A DNA stretch of 64,000 nucleotides. It comes from JAAZBW01 sp035647855 (GTDB lineage: Bacteria > Actinomycetota > Actinomycetes > Actinomycetales > Actinomycetaceae). This document shows, piece after piece, positions 42,397-51,645 of this stretch (within the stretch, counting starts at the first letter, position 1; each line of letters starts with the position of its first letter). Location of the stretch: assembly GCA_035647855.1 (NCBI GenBank), contig DASRMP010000039.1, forward strand, positions 62,001 through 126,000, read 5' to 3'. The translations under genes and the position numbers were made by a program. The notes beneath the pieces are model-generated. The model was given only the letters and a program-made list of their open reading frames with translations. It had not been told where the DNA came from and made no database searches.

Positions 42397-44415
42397 TCAG
42401 TAGTTCAGTCCGTGGCCCAGGCGGTAGTCGTTGCCGTCTGAGTCGCGGTACACGTAGGTGCGGCCCTCCATGTACCGCTCCTTGTCGTAGCCGGGTACAT
42501 CGTTCGGGGAGGCGCAGATGCCGTTCTCGTCGACGGCGATAGCGTCCGGTCCTGCCGGCAACGTGATGGGCAGGCGGCCCACGGGCGCGAACTTGCCGAA
42601 AACCACCTCGGCTATCGCCGAGGTGGATGTGTCGAATCCGCCCAGGAGCGCGTCGGCCATGGGCTCGACCTCGTGCAGCAGCCAGGGCAGCATGAAGTTG
42701 ACCGAAACGAGGAGTGTGGGCACGGCGTCGCGGATCTCGCGCACCTTGGCCAACCGGATATTCGTCGCCTCGTGGATCGCGAGATCGAGCGGCTCCGGGG
42801 TGGCTGCGAAGTAGTCGCCGGTAAACGGGTTGAGGTGCACCCAGGCGATGTCTGCAAGCCGGAAGTCGGTGGTGAAATCCACGCCGAGCCCCATTGCCTC
42901 GAGTTCGGCGCGCACCTCATCCAGCTTCTCGACGGTCAAGTCCCGTTCGAAGGTCTCCACGTAGACCTTTTTCTGTGCCGGGCTGTCCAGGTCCAGCGGA
43001 AGGATCCCGCCGGTGTTCTTGAGCAGGACGACGGACTTGCGGTGCGCGTCCGCCGCGGCGGCGAGGTGATCCGGGCTGCGAACGATCAGCGGTGCCTCCT
43101 CCGGGTCCTTGTACGGGTCCTCGAAAAGGCCCAGTTCGAACATCTCCTTCGTGAGGCGACGGGCCGAGAGCTCGAGCCGCTCGCGGGTTGCGAGGCCCTG
43201 GTCGTAGGCCGCCCTGATCGACGCGACGTCGTTCGTGTCCGCGAAGATGTCGGTGCCCGCTTCGAGGGCCTTGGCGACCCGCTCCGGGATCGTCAGGTCC
43301 TCGACGCCCCAGGCCATGCCGGTGAGCACACCGGAGTCGGAGTTGACGTAGCCCTCGAAGCCGAACTTTTCACGGAGAAGACCGGTGATTATCGCCTTGT
43401 TGAAAGCGAAGCCGGTTTCCTCGAACTCGTCGCGGTACGGCGCCTGCGGCACGTAGGACTTCTCGTTGGACGGTATCGCGTAGTACGGCATGATCGAGCT
43501 CGTGCCTGCGGCGATGGCGGCCTTGAACGGGGGCAGATGGTACGCCTCGAGCGATCCGGGCGTCGGATAGCAGTTGTACTTGCCCTCCGCATAGTGCGGA
43601 TCGAAGCCGTTCTCGCGGGCACCGCCGCCCGGGAAGTGCTTCGTTGTCAACGCGATCGATGTGCGATCGAGCTTCTCGCCCTGGAACCCGCGGACGATGC
43701 GGTCGATCGCCTGTGCGAGGAACTCGGGATCCTCGCCGAACGTGCCGTTGAACCGGAACCACCGGGGATCCGTGGCGGTGTCCGCCATGTACATGTAGCC
43801 CTTGCGGACGTTGATCGCGTTGAACTCGGCGCGGGATTTCCGCGCGAAGTCCGAGATGATGTCCAGATCGCCGGTTGCGGCGAGTCCCAACGTGCCGGGC
43901 CACAGCGTCATGTCGGTGTCGTCCGCCGTCGGCATGAACTTGAAACCGCCGGCCTCATTGCGGGAGTTCGATGCCACGAGCGCCGGCACGCCGAGCCGGG
44001 TGCCCTCGGCGACCTCCTGCAGGGCGTTCACCCACGCCGTCACGAACTGCGGCGGAGGAGACTCTCGGGCGATGAAGTGGCGGACGTGCTTTTCCTCGAT
44101 GATCTCGGTCGATCCCTCCAGGTGGGGGCTGCCCATGCGGTGCGACTCGTAGCGTTCCTCGTCGAGAAGCCCATCGTGCGAGGTCTTGGCGGGGTCCTTC
44201 TGATAGCGGCCCATCGGGCGGCTGTTGATCACCATCAGGCCGATCAGTTCATCGATCTCCATGCGCGCCGCGAGGTCCGCGGCGCGTTCCTCAGCGTTCA
44301 GGCGCCAGTCCTCGTACGGCTGCAGTTCGCCGTCGCCGTTCAGATCCTTGAACGTGAGGCCATCGACCATGATTGTGGGCTTGACTCGCGCGCCGATGCT
44401 GACTTGTACGGACAT
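42397..44415 (-). CDS. Glycoside hydrolase family 3 protein (beta-glycosidase)
   Basis: The 672-residue protein has both GH3 domains. The N-terminal barrel includes GTFGEDPEFLAQ, TTKHFPGGGARENG and GYVNSDSGVL, the last holding the likely nucleophile Asp; the C-terminal domain includes SVVLLKNTGGILPL. It starts with DLNGDGELQPYEDW, which looks like an EF-hand calcium loop. No signal peptide is visible, so it is probably cytoplasmic. The sugar substrate is unknown. Confidence 0.85.
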   Translation of the reverse strand: MSVQVSIGARVKPTIMVDGLTFKDLNGDGELQPYEDWRLNAEERAADLAARMEIDELIGLMVINSRPMGRYQKDPAKTSHDGLLDEERYESHRMGSPHLEGSTEIIEEKHVRHFIARESPPPQFVTAWVNALQEVAEGTRLGVPALVASNSRNEAGGFKFMPTADDTDMTLWPGTLGLAATGDLDIISDFARKSRAEFNAINVRKGYMYMADTATDPRWFRFNGTFGEDPEFLAQAIDRIVRGFQGEKLDRTSIALTTKHFPGGGARENGFDPHYAEGKYNCYPTPGSLEAYHLPPFKAAIAAGTSSIMPYYAIPSNEKSYVPQAPYRDEFEETGFAFNKAIITGLLREKFGFEGYVNSDSGVLTGMAWGVEDLTIPERVAKALEAGTDIFADTNDVASIRAAYDQGLATRERLELSARRLTKEMFELGLFEDPYKDPEEAPLIVRSPDHLAAAADAHRKSVVLLKNTGGILPLDLDSPAQKKVYVETFERDLTVEKLDEVRAELEAMGLGVDFTTDFRLADIAWVHLNPFTGDYFAATPEPLDLAIHEATNIRLAKVREIRDAVPTLLVSVNFMLPWLLHEVEPMADALLGGFDTSTSAIAEVVFGKFAPVGRLPITLPAGPDAIAVDENGICASPNDVPGYDKERYMEGRTYVYRDSDGNDYRLGHGLNY

Positions 44416-44650
44416 GGGGCCTCCTTGCCTCCGGGATGAATGTCCTTTGAGCCAATGCTAAGGGGGCGGTCGCACTTTTCCTGGGAGCTTCCATACCGGC
44501 TTGACCACTCTTGTCAGGGTTTCGGACGATTCGACGACGGCTGCGAGCCTCTCGGATGCCGCTTTCGACTTCTTCCACAATGCCGCGCGGCGGGAAGTGC
44601 CACGTGACACGATTGACCCATACCCGATCCGAACGCGAGAAGGAGACACG

Positions 44651-45088
44651 ATGAGCAAATTGGACGATTCTCTGGCCGGCTTCCAGAACAACCCCAAGAT
44701 TCCGAACGCGTACGACTCTCTCGTGGAGAAGTTGCCCGTGAGCGACGAGACCAAGGGGAGCATGCGTGAGGGCGGGCGCGCAATCGGCACCGGTTTCATG
44801 GTTGGCCTTCGGAAGATTGCCTCCGTCGTCGAGGGAGCGATCAACGGGGGAATCGACCGGGCGCGCGAGCCGCTCGCCGAGACCGGCCCGATGGACCCGA
44901 CCGCGAGCGAAGACCATCCTGGCGAGCAGACGGATGACCCCGGAATGGCCGAGCCGATGAGTGACTCATCCCCCGCCGGGCACACGGCATTCCTCGACGA
45001 ACTCGAGCGGCTCGACCGGCTTCACCGCAGCGGCGGGCTCACGGACGGCGAGTACAGCGCTGCAAAGGCACGCTTTCTCGGCCTGTAG
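44651..45088 (+). CDS. SHOCT-domain protein
   Basis: The 145-residue protein ends with a SHOCT motif (FLDELERLDRLHRSGGLTDGEYSAAKARFL, a short C-terminal helical domain). The middle is acidic and proline-rich, and a short Gly-rich hydrophobic segment lies around 45-60. SHOCT parts help oligomerisation; no activity is known. ATG 44651 follows AGAAGGAGA. It lies 44 bases upstream of ppk2 on the same strand. Confidence 0.7.
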   Translation: MSKLDDSLAGFQNNPKIPNAYDSLVEKLPVSDETKGSMREGGRAIGTGFMVGLRKIASVVEGAINGGIDRAREPLAETGPMDPTASEDHPGEQTDDPGMAEPMSDSSPAGHTAFLDELERLDRLHRSGGLTDGEYSAAKARFLGL

Positions 45089-45132
45089 ACCATATCGCCC
45101 CGGGGTGCTGCGCGTGCAATACAGAATTGCGT

Positions 45133-46026
45133 ATGGCCCAAATTCCGCGCGGCATCGACCCGGACACTCCCGAGGAATCCGTGCCGTACCGCGTACGCAA
45201 GATTCCGTCCAAGGTCTACGAGGCGGAGCTGTATCGCCTCCAGGGTGAACTCGGCAAGCTGCAACGATGGGTCAAGGAGACTCACCAGCGAGTCATCATC
45301 ATCTTCGAGGGCCGTGACGCCGCCGGAAAGGGCGGCACGATCAAGCGGATCACCGAGTATCTCTCGCCGCGCGTGGCGCGCATCGCCGCCCTCCCATCCC
45401 CCACCGAGCGCCAGCAGACGCAGTGGTACTTCCAGCGTTACATCGCGCATCTCCCTGCCGCCGGGGAGATCGTGCTGTTCGACCGCTCCTGGTACAACCG
45501 CGCGAACGTCGAGAAGGTCATGGGGTTCGCGACACCGGCGCAGGTCCAGTTGTTCATGCGGCAGTGCCCGATCTTCGAGCAGATGCTCGTCGACGACGGA
45601 ATCCACCTGCGTAAGTACTGGTTCTCCGTTTCGGACAAGGTGCAGTACGAGAGGTTCGAGTCACGGCTCAACGATCCGCTGCGGCAGTGGAAGCTCTCGC
45701 CGATGGACATGGAGTCCATCACGAAGTGGGAGGAGTACTCCCGCGCCAAGGACGACATGATGATCCACACGGACACGACAGCAGCACCGTGGTTCCAGGT
45801 GCCGTCCGACTCCAAGAAGGCTGCCCGGCTCAACATGATCCACCACCTCCTCGAATCGCTCCCGTACGAGGACCTGGGGCCCCAGGAGCCGATCGATCTG
45901 CCCGAACGTCCTCCCGGCCTCGGGTACCGGCGGACGTCTCTCTCGACCCAGCGCCGAGTCCCGGACCACGCGGCGACACTCACCAAGGATGCCGGGAAGG
46001 GAAAGGGCCACGACACCGAGGACTGA
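45133..46026 (+). CDS. ppk2: Polyphosphate kinase 2 family protein
   Basis: The 297-residue protein has the PPK2 nucleotide-binding GRDAAGKGG (60-68), then RVARIAALPSPTERQQTQWYFQRY and the lid motif FDRSWYNRANVEKVMGF. PPK2 enzymes use polyphosphate to phosphorylate nucleoside mono- or diphosphates. The one-domain length indicates class I or III; which nucleotide is used cannot be read reliably. ATG 45133 is preferred to a TTG two codons upstream. AATACA about 10 bases before would suit a near-leaderless transcript. Confidence 0.88.
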   Translation: MAQIPRGIDPDTPEESVPYRVRKIPSKVYEAELYRLQGELGKLQRWVKETHQRVIIIFEGRDAAGKGGTIKRITEYLSPRVARIAALPSPTERQQTQWYFQRYIAHLPAAGEIVLFDRSWYNRANVEKVMGFATPAQVQLFMRQCPIFEQMLVDDGIHLRKYWFSVSDKVQYERFESRLNDPLRQWKLSPMDMESITKWEEYSRAKDDMMIHTDTTAAPWFQVPSDSKKAARLNMIHHLLESLPYEDLGPQEPIDLPERPPGLGYRRTSLSTQRRVPDHAATLTKDAGKGKGHDTED

Positions 46027-46143
46027 GGCCCCAACCCGCGCCGGTGCAGCGTCATGTTTCTTTGGCGGTTGTTGAAGATCGGACAAAACAAAAGAGGGAC
46101 GCCCCGATGTTCGCCTTCCCTCCGCAACTGAGGCTAGGGTGAC

Positions 46144-46149
46144 CATAAT
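46144..46149 (+). promoter_or_regulatory. -10 box upstream of the Hsp70-like/IniR-like operon
   Basis: CATAAT matches the TATAAT consensus at five of six positions. It would start transcription near 46156, giving a leader of about 70 bases before GTG 46225. No clear -35 sequence is present, so an activator may be needed. None of the CCTAC motifs found near the other island genes occurs here. Confidence 0.4.
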
Positions 46150-46224
46150 CATGCTGCAGTGACGGCGGCTGGATATGCCCCGGCGGAACGTGATGAGCAG
46201 CACCCATCACGGGAGGAATGGGCG

Positions 46225-47499
46225 GTGTCGTATCACCTCGGCGTCGATATCGGCGGCAGTCGCGTCCACGCGGCGACCGCGCGAGTCTCGCCGGATGGCA
46301 CGGTTGTGGTGGAGACGGCCCCCCTCGGGCGCATGGAAGCGGACCTCCTGGCGCTGATCTCGGTAACGAGCGACGGCGAGATCTCGTTTGGCGACGTCGC
46401 GGCCGCACACGGCGCTTCGGAGCCGCAGATTCTGGTGGGCGGGCTGCGCCGCCGGATCGGTGACGATGTCCCGTTCGTCGTCGGGGACCATCTGATTTCT
46501 GCGGAAGACGCATACGCGCGGCTGGCCGCGTCGGTGGTGGAGACGGTGACCCAGAGGGAAGGGGAATCACCGGCGCGGGTGGTTTTCACATATCCGACGG
46601 TGTGGGGCCCATACCGGATCGACCTCGTTCGCGAAGCGCTCGCGGCCCGCTACGCCGGCAGATTCGATCTGATGCCGGAGGCGGAAGCGGCGGCGCGAGG
46701 CACGGGTCACGCGCTCGACCGGGGCGCACTCGCCATCTATGACCTCGGTGAAACCACCTTTGATGCCGCACTTATCCGCAGGGAGGGGGACGGCTGGCAC
46801 GTCGTCGGCGAGACGGCCGGGATCGAAATGTTCGGAGGGAGTGATCTCGACGACCTGGTTGTGCGCCACGTGCTGACCGTGACTCCCACCCCCCAGGTGG
46901 CCGCGCTGCGCCGCGAGTGTGCGGGGGCCAAGGAGGCTCTCTCGACCGAGGCCGAGGTGACGATCCCGGTCCGCGGAGCGGAGGGCCCCGCTTCGGTGCG
47001 TCTCACCCGTTCAGAGTTCGAGGCGATGATCGAGGACGAGCTTGATCGCACCGTCACCGTACTATCCGAGGCGATCGACTCCGCCGGCGTTCCTCTGACC
47101 GACGTCGACGGTGTCCTGCTGGCAGGCGGCTCATCACGAATCCCGTACGTGACTCAGCGGATCTCCGCGGCGCTCGGCCGCCCTGTCCTGGCTGATACGG
47201 ACATCGGTTCGCTGATCGCGATGGGTGCGGCCCGGAGCGGACTGACGAGCCCGGCATCTGCTCAGGCGACGCCGGATCCCACGAGTTCTCCGGACCGCCC
47301 GGAGACTGCTCGCTTGGTGCTCGATCCGGCCGAGGCCCAGCCCACTCGTACGGCCACGTGGGTCTGGAGGATCATCCTGGCGCTGCTCATCCTGGCCGCC
47401 GCGGCATTCCTCGTCAGATCCTGGAATTCGGACTCGCCCAGTCTTTTCGGGGCCGAGCCCTCTGCCGGATGCTCCATCGATCTCCCACAGGGTTGGTGA
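46225..47499 (+). CDS. Membrane-anchored Hsp70-like protein of the ini-type island
   Basis: The 424-residue protein has an Hsp70/actin ATPase fold: LGVDIGGSRVHAA (phosphate 1), LAIYDLGETTFDAALI (phosphate 2, where the usual GGGT reads GETT) and VLLAGGSSRIPYVTQRI (adenosine). There is no peptide-binding domain. A Pro/Thr linker leads to a C-terminal helix (about 377-398, RIILALLILAAAAFLV) and a short tail with one Cys. GTG 46225 after GGGAGG is chosen over an open upstream extension. It lies 4 bases before the LuxR regulator gene and is probably co-transcribed. A role as membrane-linked sensor or chaperone is inferred. Confidence 0.8.
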   Translation: MSYHLGVDIGGSRVHAATARVSPDGTVVVETAPLGRMEADLLALISVTSDGEISFGDVAAAHGASEPQILVGGLRRRIGDDVPFVVGDHLISAEDAYARLAASVVETVTQREGESPARVVFTYPTVWGPYRIDLVREALAARYAGRFDLMPEAEAAARGTGHALDRGALAIYDLGETTFDAALIRREGDGWHVVGETAGIEMFGGSDLDDLVVRHVLTVTPTPQVAALRRECAGAKEALSTEAEVTIPVRGAEGPASVRLTRSEFEAMIEDELDRTVTVLSEAIDSAGVPLTDVDGVLLAGGSSRIPYVTQRISAALGRPVLADTDIGSLIAMGAARSGLTSPASAQATPDPTSSPDRPETARLVLDPAEAQPTRTATWVWRIILALLILAAAAFLVRSWNSDSPSLFGAEPSAGCSIDLPQGW

Positions 47500-47503
47500 T
47501 CGG

Positions 47504-50077
47504 GTGGCTACGAGTTTCCTGTTCACGGGCGCACGCAACGCGCTACGCCGGATCGAGACAGTCGCCGCGTGGAAGGCGCTGCCGCGATTGCTCGTCACCG
47601 GCACAGCCGGATCCGGCAAGTCGGCCGTTCTCAGAGAGTTCCGCGAGAAGCTCTTGGCAGGTGGGCTGCCTGTTCGAGTTCTCGACGTCGACGCCGACAT
47701 CTTGAAGGTGCCCCCGAATGAAGTCCTCTTCGTCGATGATCTTCACCTGCTGAAGCCTGAGCAAATCGAGGCCGTGCTCGTCAGGGCGGGGAATCCGGAC
47801 GCGGGGCTGGTCGCTGCGCGACGTCCCTGGCCGCGGACGCGCGAGCTGACGGACATCGAGCGGCTCCTCCAGCGCAGTGCTCCTCCCATCATTCTCGGGC
47901 AGGTCCTGCGCGCCGAGGTCCTCGCGTATCTCGCGAGCGAGGGAACTACTGTCCCTGAAGCGTGTATCGATGAGCTCCTCGCGGTGGCCGGCGGAGCGGC
48001 ATGGGTGGTGACCTACGCGCTCTCGAACTCCCATTCGGAGGACTGCAACGGCGGTGACGAACACCTCGAACTCCGGCGCGACCTCGAGGATCAGGTGCTC
48101 CATCGTCTGGGCACTCTGGAGGCGCCGTTGCGCCGGATGATCGAACGGCTGAGTCTCGGCAGTCTGGGCGAGCGCGCGTTCTCGGAGGATGACAGCGACG
48201 CCTCGGACGAGCTCATCGCGCAGGGCTACGCGGAGGGTCTCCTGCTGCGCAGCGGCAGTCCGCTTCCGATCGTGCGCTCCGCAGTCCGCACTTCGGTCTC
48301 ACTTCGCTGGAAGGCCGCGAACGGGGACGTGCTGGCCGCCGGCATTGCGCAGGCCGCCGGTGATGATGACGGATCGTATGAGGAACTCATCGACGGGATC
48401 AGGGACCCGCGTGTGGGGGCGGCTCTGGTTGCCAGGGGGGACCTGGTCCTGGAAAGCGATCCCGAGCGGGCCGGCGCACTGTATCGCGTGGCGCTCGTGA
48501 CTGGAGCGGACCCTTCCGATCTGGTGCTGCGTCGCGCACAGGCCGCGTGGGCCACAGGGGATCTCGACGCCGCCGCAGAATTCATCGACACGGCTCTGCA
48601 GGATGAGCGCTACAGGGATGATGACTGGATCGTCAACGCCGCCGCGGCCATGTGGACCGCCCGCGGCATGATGCCGACGGCGTGCGAGGTGTACCCCGCG
48701 AACAGGCCGATGGATGAGATCGCGACCGGACTGGCGCGCATCGTACACATCGGGAGCGGGAACGCGGTGCCATCGAATGACAGCACCGGAGTGTCCGACG
48801 GATCGCCTCCGTCAACACTGAGGATTGCGCTGCGGCTCCTCGACCGGGGTCTGCAGGCGTCACTCAAGGGGAACCCGGGCGGGGAAGCTCTCAGCGATCT
48901 CGTGCGCGCATCGGAACTCTATACCGCATCGGGAGTCACTTCCCCGATTCCGGAACTGCCGGCGGTGATCGCCGCTTCGGCCGCGATCGGGTCCGGAGAC
49001 GTGGTGTGGGCGGGCAAGATACTCGAAGCTGCGGTCGCAGGCAATCAGGGCGGGCGTTGGGCGCGTAGACGGTTGCTGCTCTGGCAGGCCCTGGTGGCGA
49101 TCCAGGGCGAACGGCCCGCAGACGCCCGACGCGCGTTGGCGGAGGCCGAGAAGTTGACGTTGCCGATGAGCCCGCGCGATGCCGCGTTGGACCAGACAGT
49201 CCGGGTCACGCTTACGCGGCGCTATGAAGATCTCAACGCGCTGGAGGTGGCATGGGCGAATGCCGGCGAGGTGACGTCGAATGGTGACATCGACCTCTAT
49301 ATGGTGTTCCCCTTGGCCGCGCTGATCGGTGCCGCAGCCCGGCTCGGTGACTCGACCACCCTTGCTCCTCACCTGAGAGGCGGCCTCGGCCTGCTGAAGC
49401 GTCTCGGCTCGCCACCGCTCTGGTCCACGCAACTTTGGTGGGCCGGCATCCAGCAGGGTATTCTCCTCGGTCGCCCGGACTCCCTCGCTCCGTACGCGAA
49501 GGCGCTCGTTCGGGCGGCAGAGCACAGTCCAGTGGCAGCGACCATGGCCAAAGCGGGAGGCGTCTGGGTCTCGGTGCTGGCCGGGAACGTCGATGGCGGT
49601 GCAGTCGAGGAAGCTGCCCGGTCTCTCGGCGCAGCGGGCCTCGCATGGGACGGCGCCCGGCTTGCAGGGCACGGCTCGAGCCGAACGGACGATCGCCGAG
49701 TCGCGACCAGATTGCTTTCATGCGCGCGTGACCTCCACCCCAAGGACTCCGCACAGTCGAGCGCACCCGCCGTCGGCGGGGAGACGAAACCCTCCGCTTC
49801 CACCGCGAATGCCGAGGCACTGCTGAGCGAACGCGAATTCGAGGTGGCGCGTCTCATCCTGCGGGGCAAGACCTACAACGAGATCGGAGAAGCGCTCTTC
49901 ATCTCTCCTCGCACCGTGGAGCATCACGTCGCTCACATGAGGCGTCGCCTCACCGCGACTTCACGCTCCGACCTGATTTCGAAGCTGCGGCTCGTCATCG
50001 ACCCGCCCGACGACGCCGCAGCCCCCAAGTCCGGGAAGCCCCGGGGTGAATCCCGGAGTGCCCGTGTCCGTGTATAG
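47504..50077 (+). CDS. AAA/STAND LuxR-family regulator, IniR-like
   Basis: The 857-residue protein has an N-terminal ATPase (Walker A GTAGSGKS 33-40, Walker B VLFVDDLHL with D78-D79), a long helical middle region resembling MalT-type sensor repeats, and a C-terminal LuxR HTH (LSEREFEVARLILRGKTYNEI, from about 774). Size, design and neighbours match IniR (Rv0339c), the regulator beside iniBAC in Mycobacterium tuberculosis. It starts at GTG 47504. As an ATP-dependent activator it is the best candidate to bind the CCTAC motifs at 50112-50129 and 56366-56768. Its ligand cannot be read from sequence. Confidence 0.8.
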   Translation: MATSFLFTGARNALRRIETVAAWKALPRLLVTGTAGSGKSAVLREFREKLLAGGLPVRVLDVDADILKVPPNEVLFVDDLHLLKPEQIEAVLVRAGNPDAGLVAARRPWPRTRELTDIERLLQRSAPPIILGQVLRAEVLAYLASEGTTVPEACIDELLAVAGGAAWVVTYALSNSHSEDCNGGDEHLELRRDLEDQVLHRLGTLEAPLRRMIERLSLGSLGERAFSEDDSDASDELIAQGYAEGLLLRSGSPLPIVRSAVRTSVSLRWKAANGDVLAAGIAQAAGDDDGSYEELIDGIRDPRVGAALVARGDLVLESDPERAGALYRVALVTGADPSDLVLRRAQAAWATGDLDAAAEFIDTALQDERYRDDDWIVNAAAAMWTARGMMPTACEVYPANRPMDEIATGLARIVHIGSGNAVPSNDSTGVSDGSPPSTLRIALRLLDRGLQASLKGNPGGEALSDLVRASELYTASGVTSPIPELPAVIAASAAIGSGDVVWAGKILEAAVAGNQGGRWARRRLLLWQALVAIQGERPADARRALAEAEKLTLPMSPRDAALDQTVRVTLTRRYEDLNALEVAWANAGEVTSNGDIDLYMVFPLAALIGAAARLGDSTTLAPHLRGGLGLLKRLGSPPLWSTQLWWAGIQQGILLGRPDSLAPYAKALVRAAEHSPVAATMAKAGGVWVSVLAGNVDGGAVEEAARSLGAAGLAWDGARLAGHGSSRTDDRRVATRLLSCARDLHPKDSAQSSAPAVGGETKPSASTANAEALLSEREFEVARLILRGKTYNEIGEALFISPRTVEHHVAHMRRRLTATSRSDLISKLRLVIDPPDDAAAPKSGKPRGESRSARVRV

Positions 50078-50106
50078 GAGTAAACCCCGATGCCGAACGC
50101 ACCTCG

Positions 50107-50135
50107 CTTTCGTAGGTTTGGAAGCCTACGGAGGA
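50107..50135 (+). promoter_or_regulatory. Inverted CCTAC motif pair upstream of the IniB-like gene
   Basis: CGTAGG (50111) and CCTACG (50125) form a 20-bp inverted repeat with an eight-base centre, about 56 bases before the ATG at 50177. Both halves resemble the AAACKCCTACRGAAG motif repeated at 56366-56768: the left half reads CCTACGAAAG on minus and the right half GCCTACGGAGG on plus. The place suits activator binding next to a -35 region; a clear -10 was not found. AGGAGAG is the ribosome site. Confidence 0.55.
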
Positions 50136-50176
50136 CTGATGCCGCGGTCGGCGCCAAGACCTAGGAGAGACGAACT

Positions 50177-51019
50177 ATGACCACACCTTTGGCGACTATC
50201 GCCGATGCCATCATCGAGTTCATTCTCAGCCTGCTGCGTGATCCGGAAGCTGCCGCGAAATTCGCCGACAACCCGGACAAAGCGCTCTCTGCTGCCGGGC
50301 TGGATGACATCTGTGCAGAAGACGTGCGCACCGTGCTCCCGGTCGTTGTTGACCGCCCCGACGTCATCTCCATCCAGACACCGTCGGCCATCGTGCACAC
50401 CACGCCGCCGACTGTGGTCGTGCGGCCGGGCCCGGAGCAACCGAAGTACGAACTCATCCGTGAGATCACGAACGTCGCGAATCACTTCAGCATCGACAAT
50501 CGTGCGACGATCGTCGACCAGTCGGTGAACCAATCCATTTGGGCCGAGGGCGACGTCATGCAGATCTTCGACCAAGAGGCAATCATCGCCTCCGGCGACG
50601 AATCGATCGCTGCCGGCAAGGATGTTCTCATCGACGAGTCGACCACGGACATCGAGACAGGCGACATCGCGATCGGCAACACGGACACCGACGTGGAGAT
50701 AAACGACTCCTTCAACGACTCGTCCACGAACGTTGACATCGATGTCGATGCCGACGTCAATGAGTCGTTCAACGACCAATCGGCGGACGCGGACGTGGAT
50801 ACGACTGTCGAAGGGTCGTTCAACACCGAGAGTGAGAACGTCAACCAGCCGGTGGTGGTCAACGAAAGCACGCCGGAGTCCGGCCCTGCCTCCGATCCGG
50901 AGCCACTGGGCGACCTCACCATCGATGACCCGGTCGAGGTGTATGGAACCCCGGGCGACGACTACGCCTTCGACGACGTCGAAGCGGATCCTATCGACCT
51001 GCTTGACGACCAGCCGTGA
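50177..51019 (+). CDS. iniB: IniB-type N-terminal domain protein with acidic Asn/Asp repeats
   Basis: The first ~60 residues (ATIADAIIEFILSLLRDPEA, then DNPDKALSAAGLDDI) match the N-terminal domain of mycobacterial IniB. Residues 100-225 are acidic and Ser/Asn/Asp-rich with repeats such as INDSFND, VNESFND and VEGSFN. A core containing DQSVNQ, GDESIAAGKDV and IAIGNT is shared with the minus-strand protein at 55077-56018. There is no signal peptide or membrane helix. The glycine/alanine-rich body of mycobacterial IniB is absent. The next gene overlaps by four bases. The function is unknown; a self-assembling scaffold for the dynamins is a guess. Confidence 0.7.
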   Translation: MTTPLATIADAIIEFILSLLRDPEAAAKFADNPDKALSAAGLDDICAEDVRTVLPVVVDRPDVISIQTPSAIVHTTPPTVVVRPGPEQPKYELIREITNVANHFSIDNRATIVDQSVNQSIWAEGDVMQIFDQEAIIASGDESIAAGKDVLIDESTTDIETGDIAIGNTDTDVEINDSFNDSSTNVDIDVDADVNESFNDQSADADVDTTVEGSFNTESENVNQPVVVNESTPESGPASDPEPLGDLTIDDPVEVYGTPGDDYAFDDVEADPIDLLDDQP

Positions 51020-51645
51020 CCTCGAACGAGATTGCGGTGCGGGCGAACGACGAGGGGACGCACTTGGACCAGTCCAGGGAGCGTCCCCCGCGCCCGCCCT
51101 TGGCGAACCCGAATCACCCGCCGCCCGTCCTCATCAAACAGCCGCCACCGTTCACTGTGCGGCTCAGCCAATTGCTGTGGGCCCTCAGCTTCATCGCGGG
51201 TGCGCTGGCGGTCATTTACCTGGTAGTCATCCGCCAGGACCAACTGCCGCTCATCAGCGAGGCGATCCGGGACGTCGACACATCGCGCACCGATCCCACC
51301 TACTCGGAGGCCGCAGGTATCGTCTTCTGGACGGCATTCGGAACGATGATCGGGGTCTTGCTCGTGCAGATCACGCTGCTCGTCTCGTTCATGAGCCGGC
51401 GCCCCGGCATCCGTTGGTGGCAGTTCGCGAGCGTGGTCGTGGAGGTCATCCTGTTCGCGCTCATCGTGGAACTCGTCGCACGGGGGGAGAGCGGGCTCTT
51501 CCTACAGCAGTTGCTGAGCGCCCAGGCCGGTCTGGCGGTCCTCGCCATGCTCATGGGCGCGTTCCCGGGTGCCATCGCGTGGACCGCTCGCCAGCATGAC
51601 ATCAAGCGGGGCACGATCGTCACCTCCCCCGGAACGGAACTGTGA
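51016..51645 (+). CDS. Four-helix membrane protein of the ini-type island
   Basis: The 209-residue protein has a proline-rich cytoplasmic N-terminus (20-45, PPRPPLANPNHPPPVL) and four predicted helices (about 50-70, 100-125, 135-155 and 165-190). No family is recognised. GTG 51016 overlaps the stop of the IniB-like gene, so the two are translationally coupled. Its last 144 bases overlap the iniC-like gene on the other strand. It may anchor the repeat protein at the membrane; this is inferred only from linkage. Confidence 0.6.
   Translation: MTSNEIAVRANDEGTHLDQSRERPPRPPLANPNHPPPVLIKQPPPFTVRLSQLLWALSFIAGALAVIYLVVIRQDQLPLISEAIRDVDTSRTDPTYSEAAGIVFWTAFGTMIGVLLVQITLLVSFMSRRPGIRWWQFASVVVEVILFALIVELVARGESGLFLQQLLSAQAGLAVLAMLMGAFPGAIAWTARQHDIKRGTIVTSPGTEL

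Noticed and set aside
42673..44439. 588-codon plus-strand frame opposite the GH3 gene
   Set aside because: The GH3 protein has continuous family motifs; the opposite frame has shadow composition.
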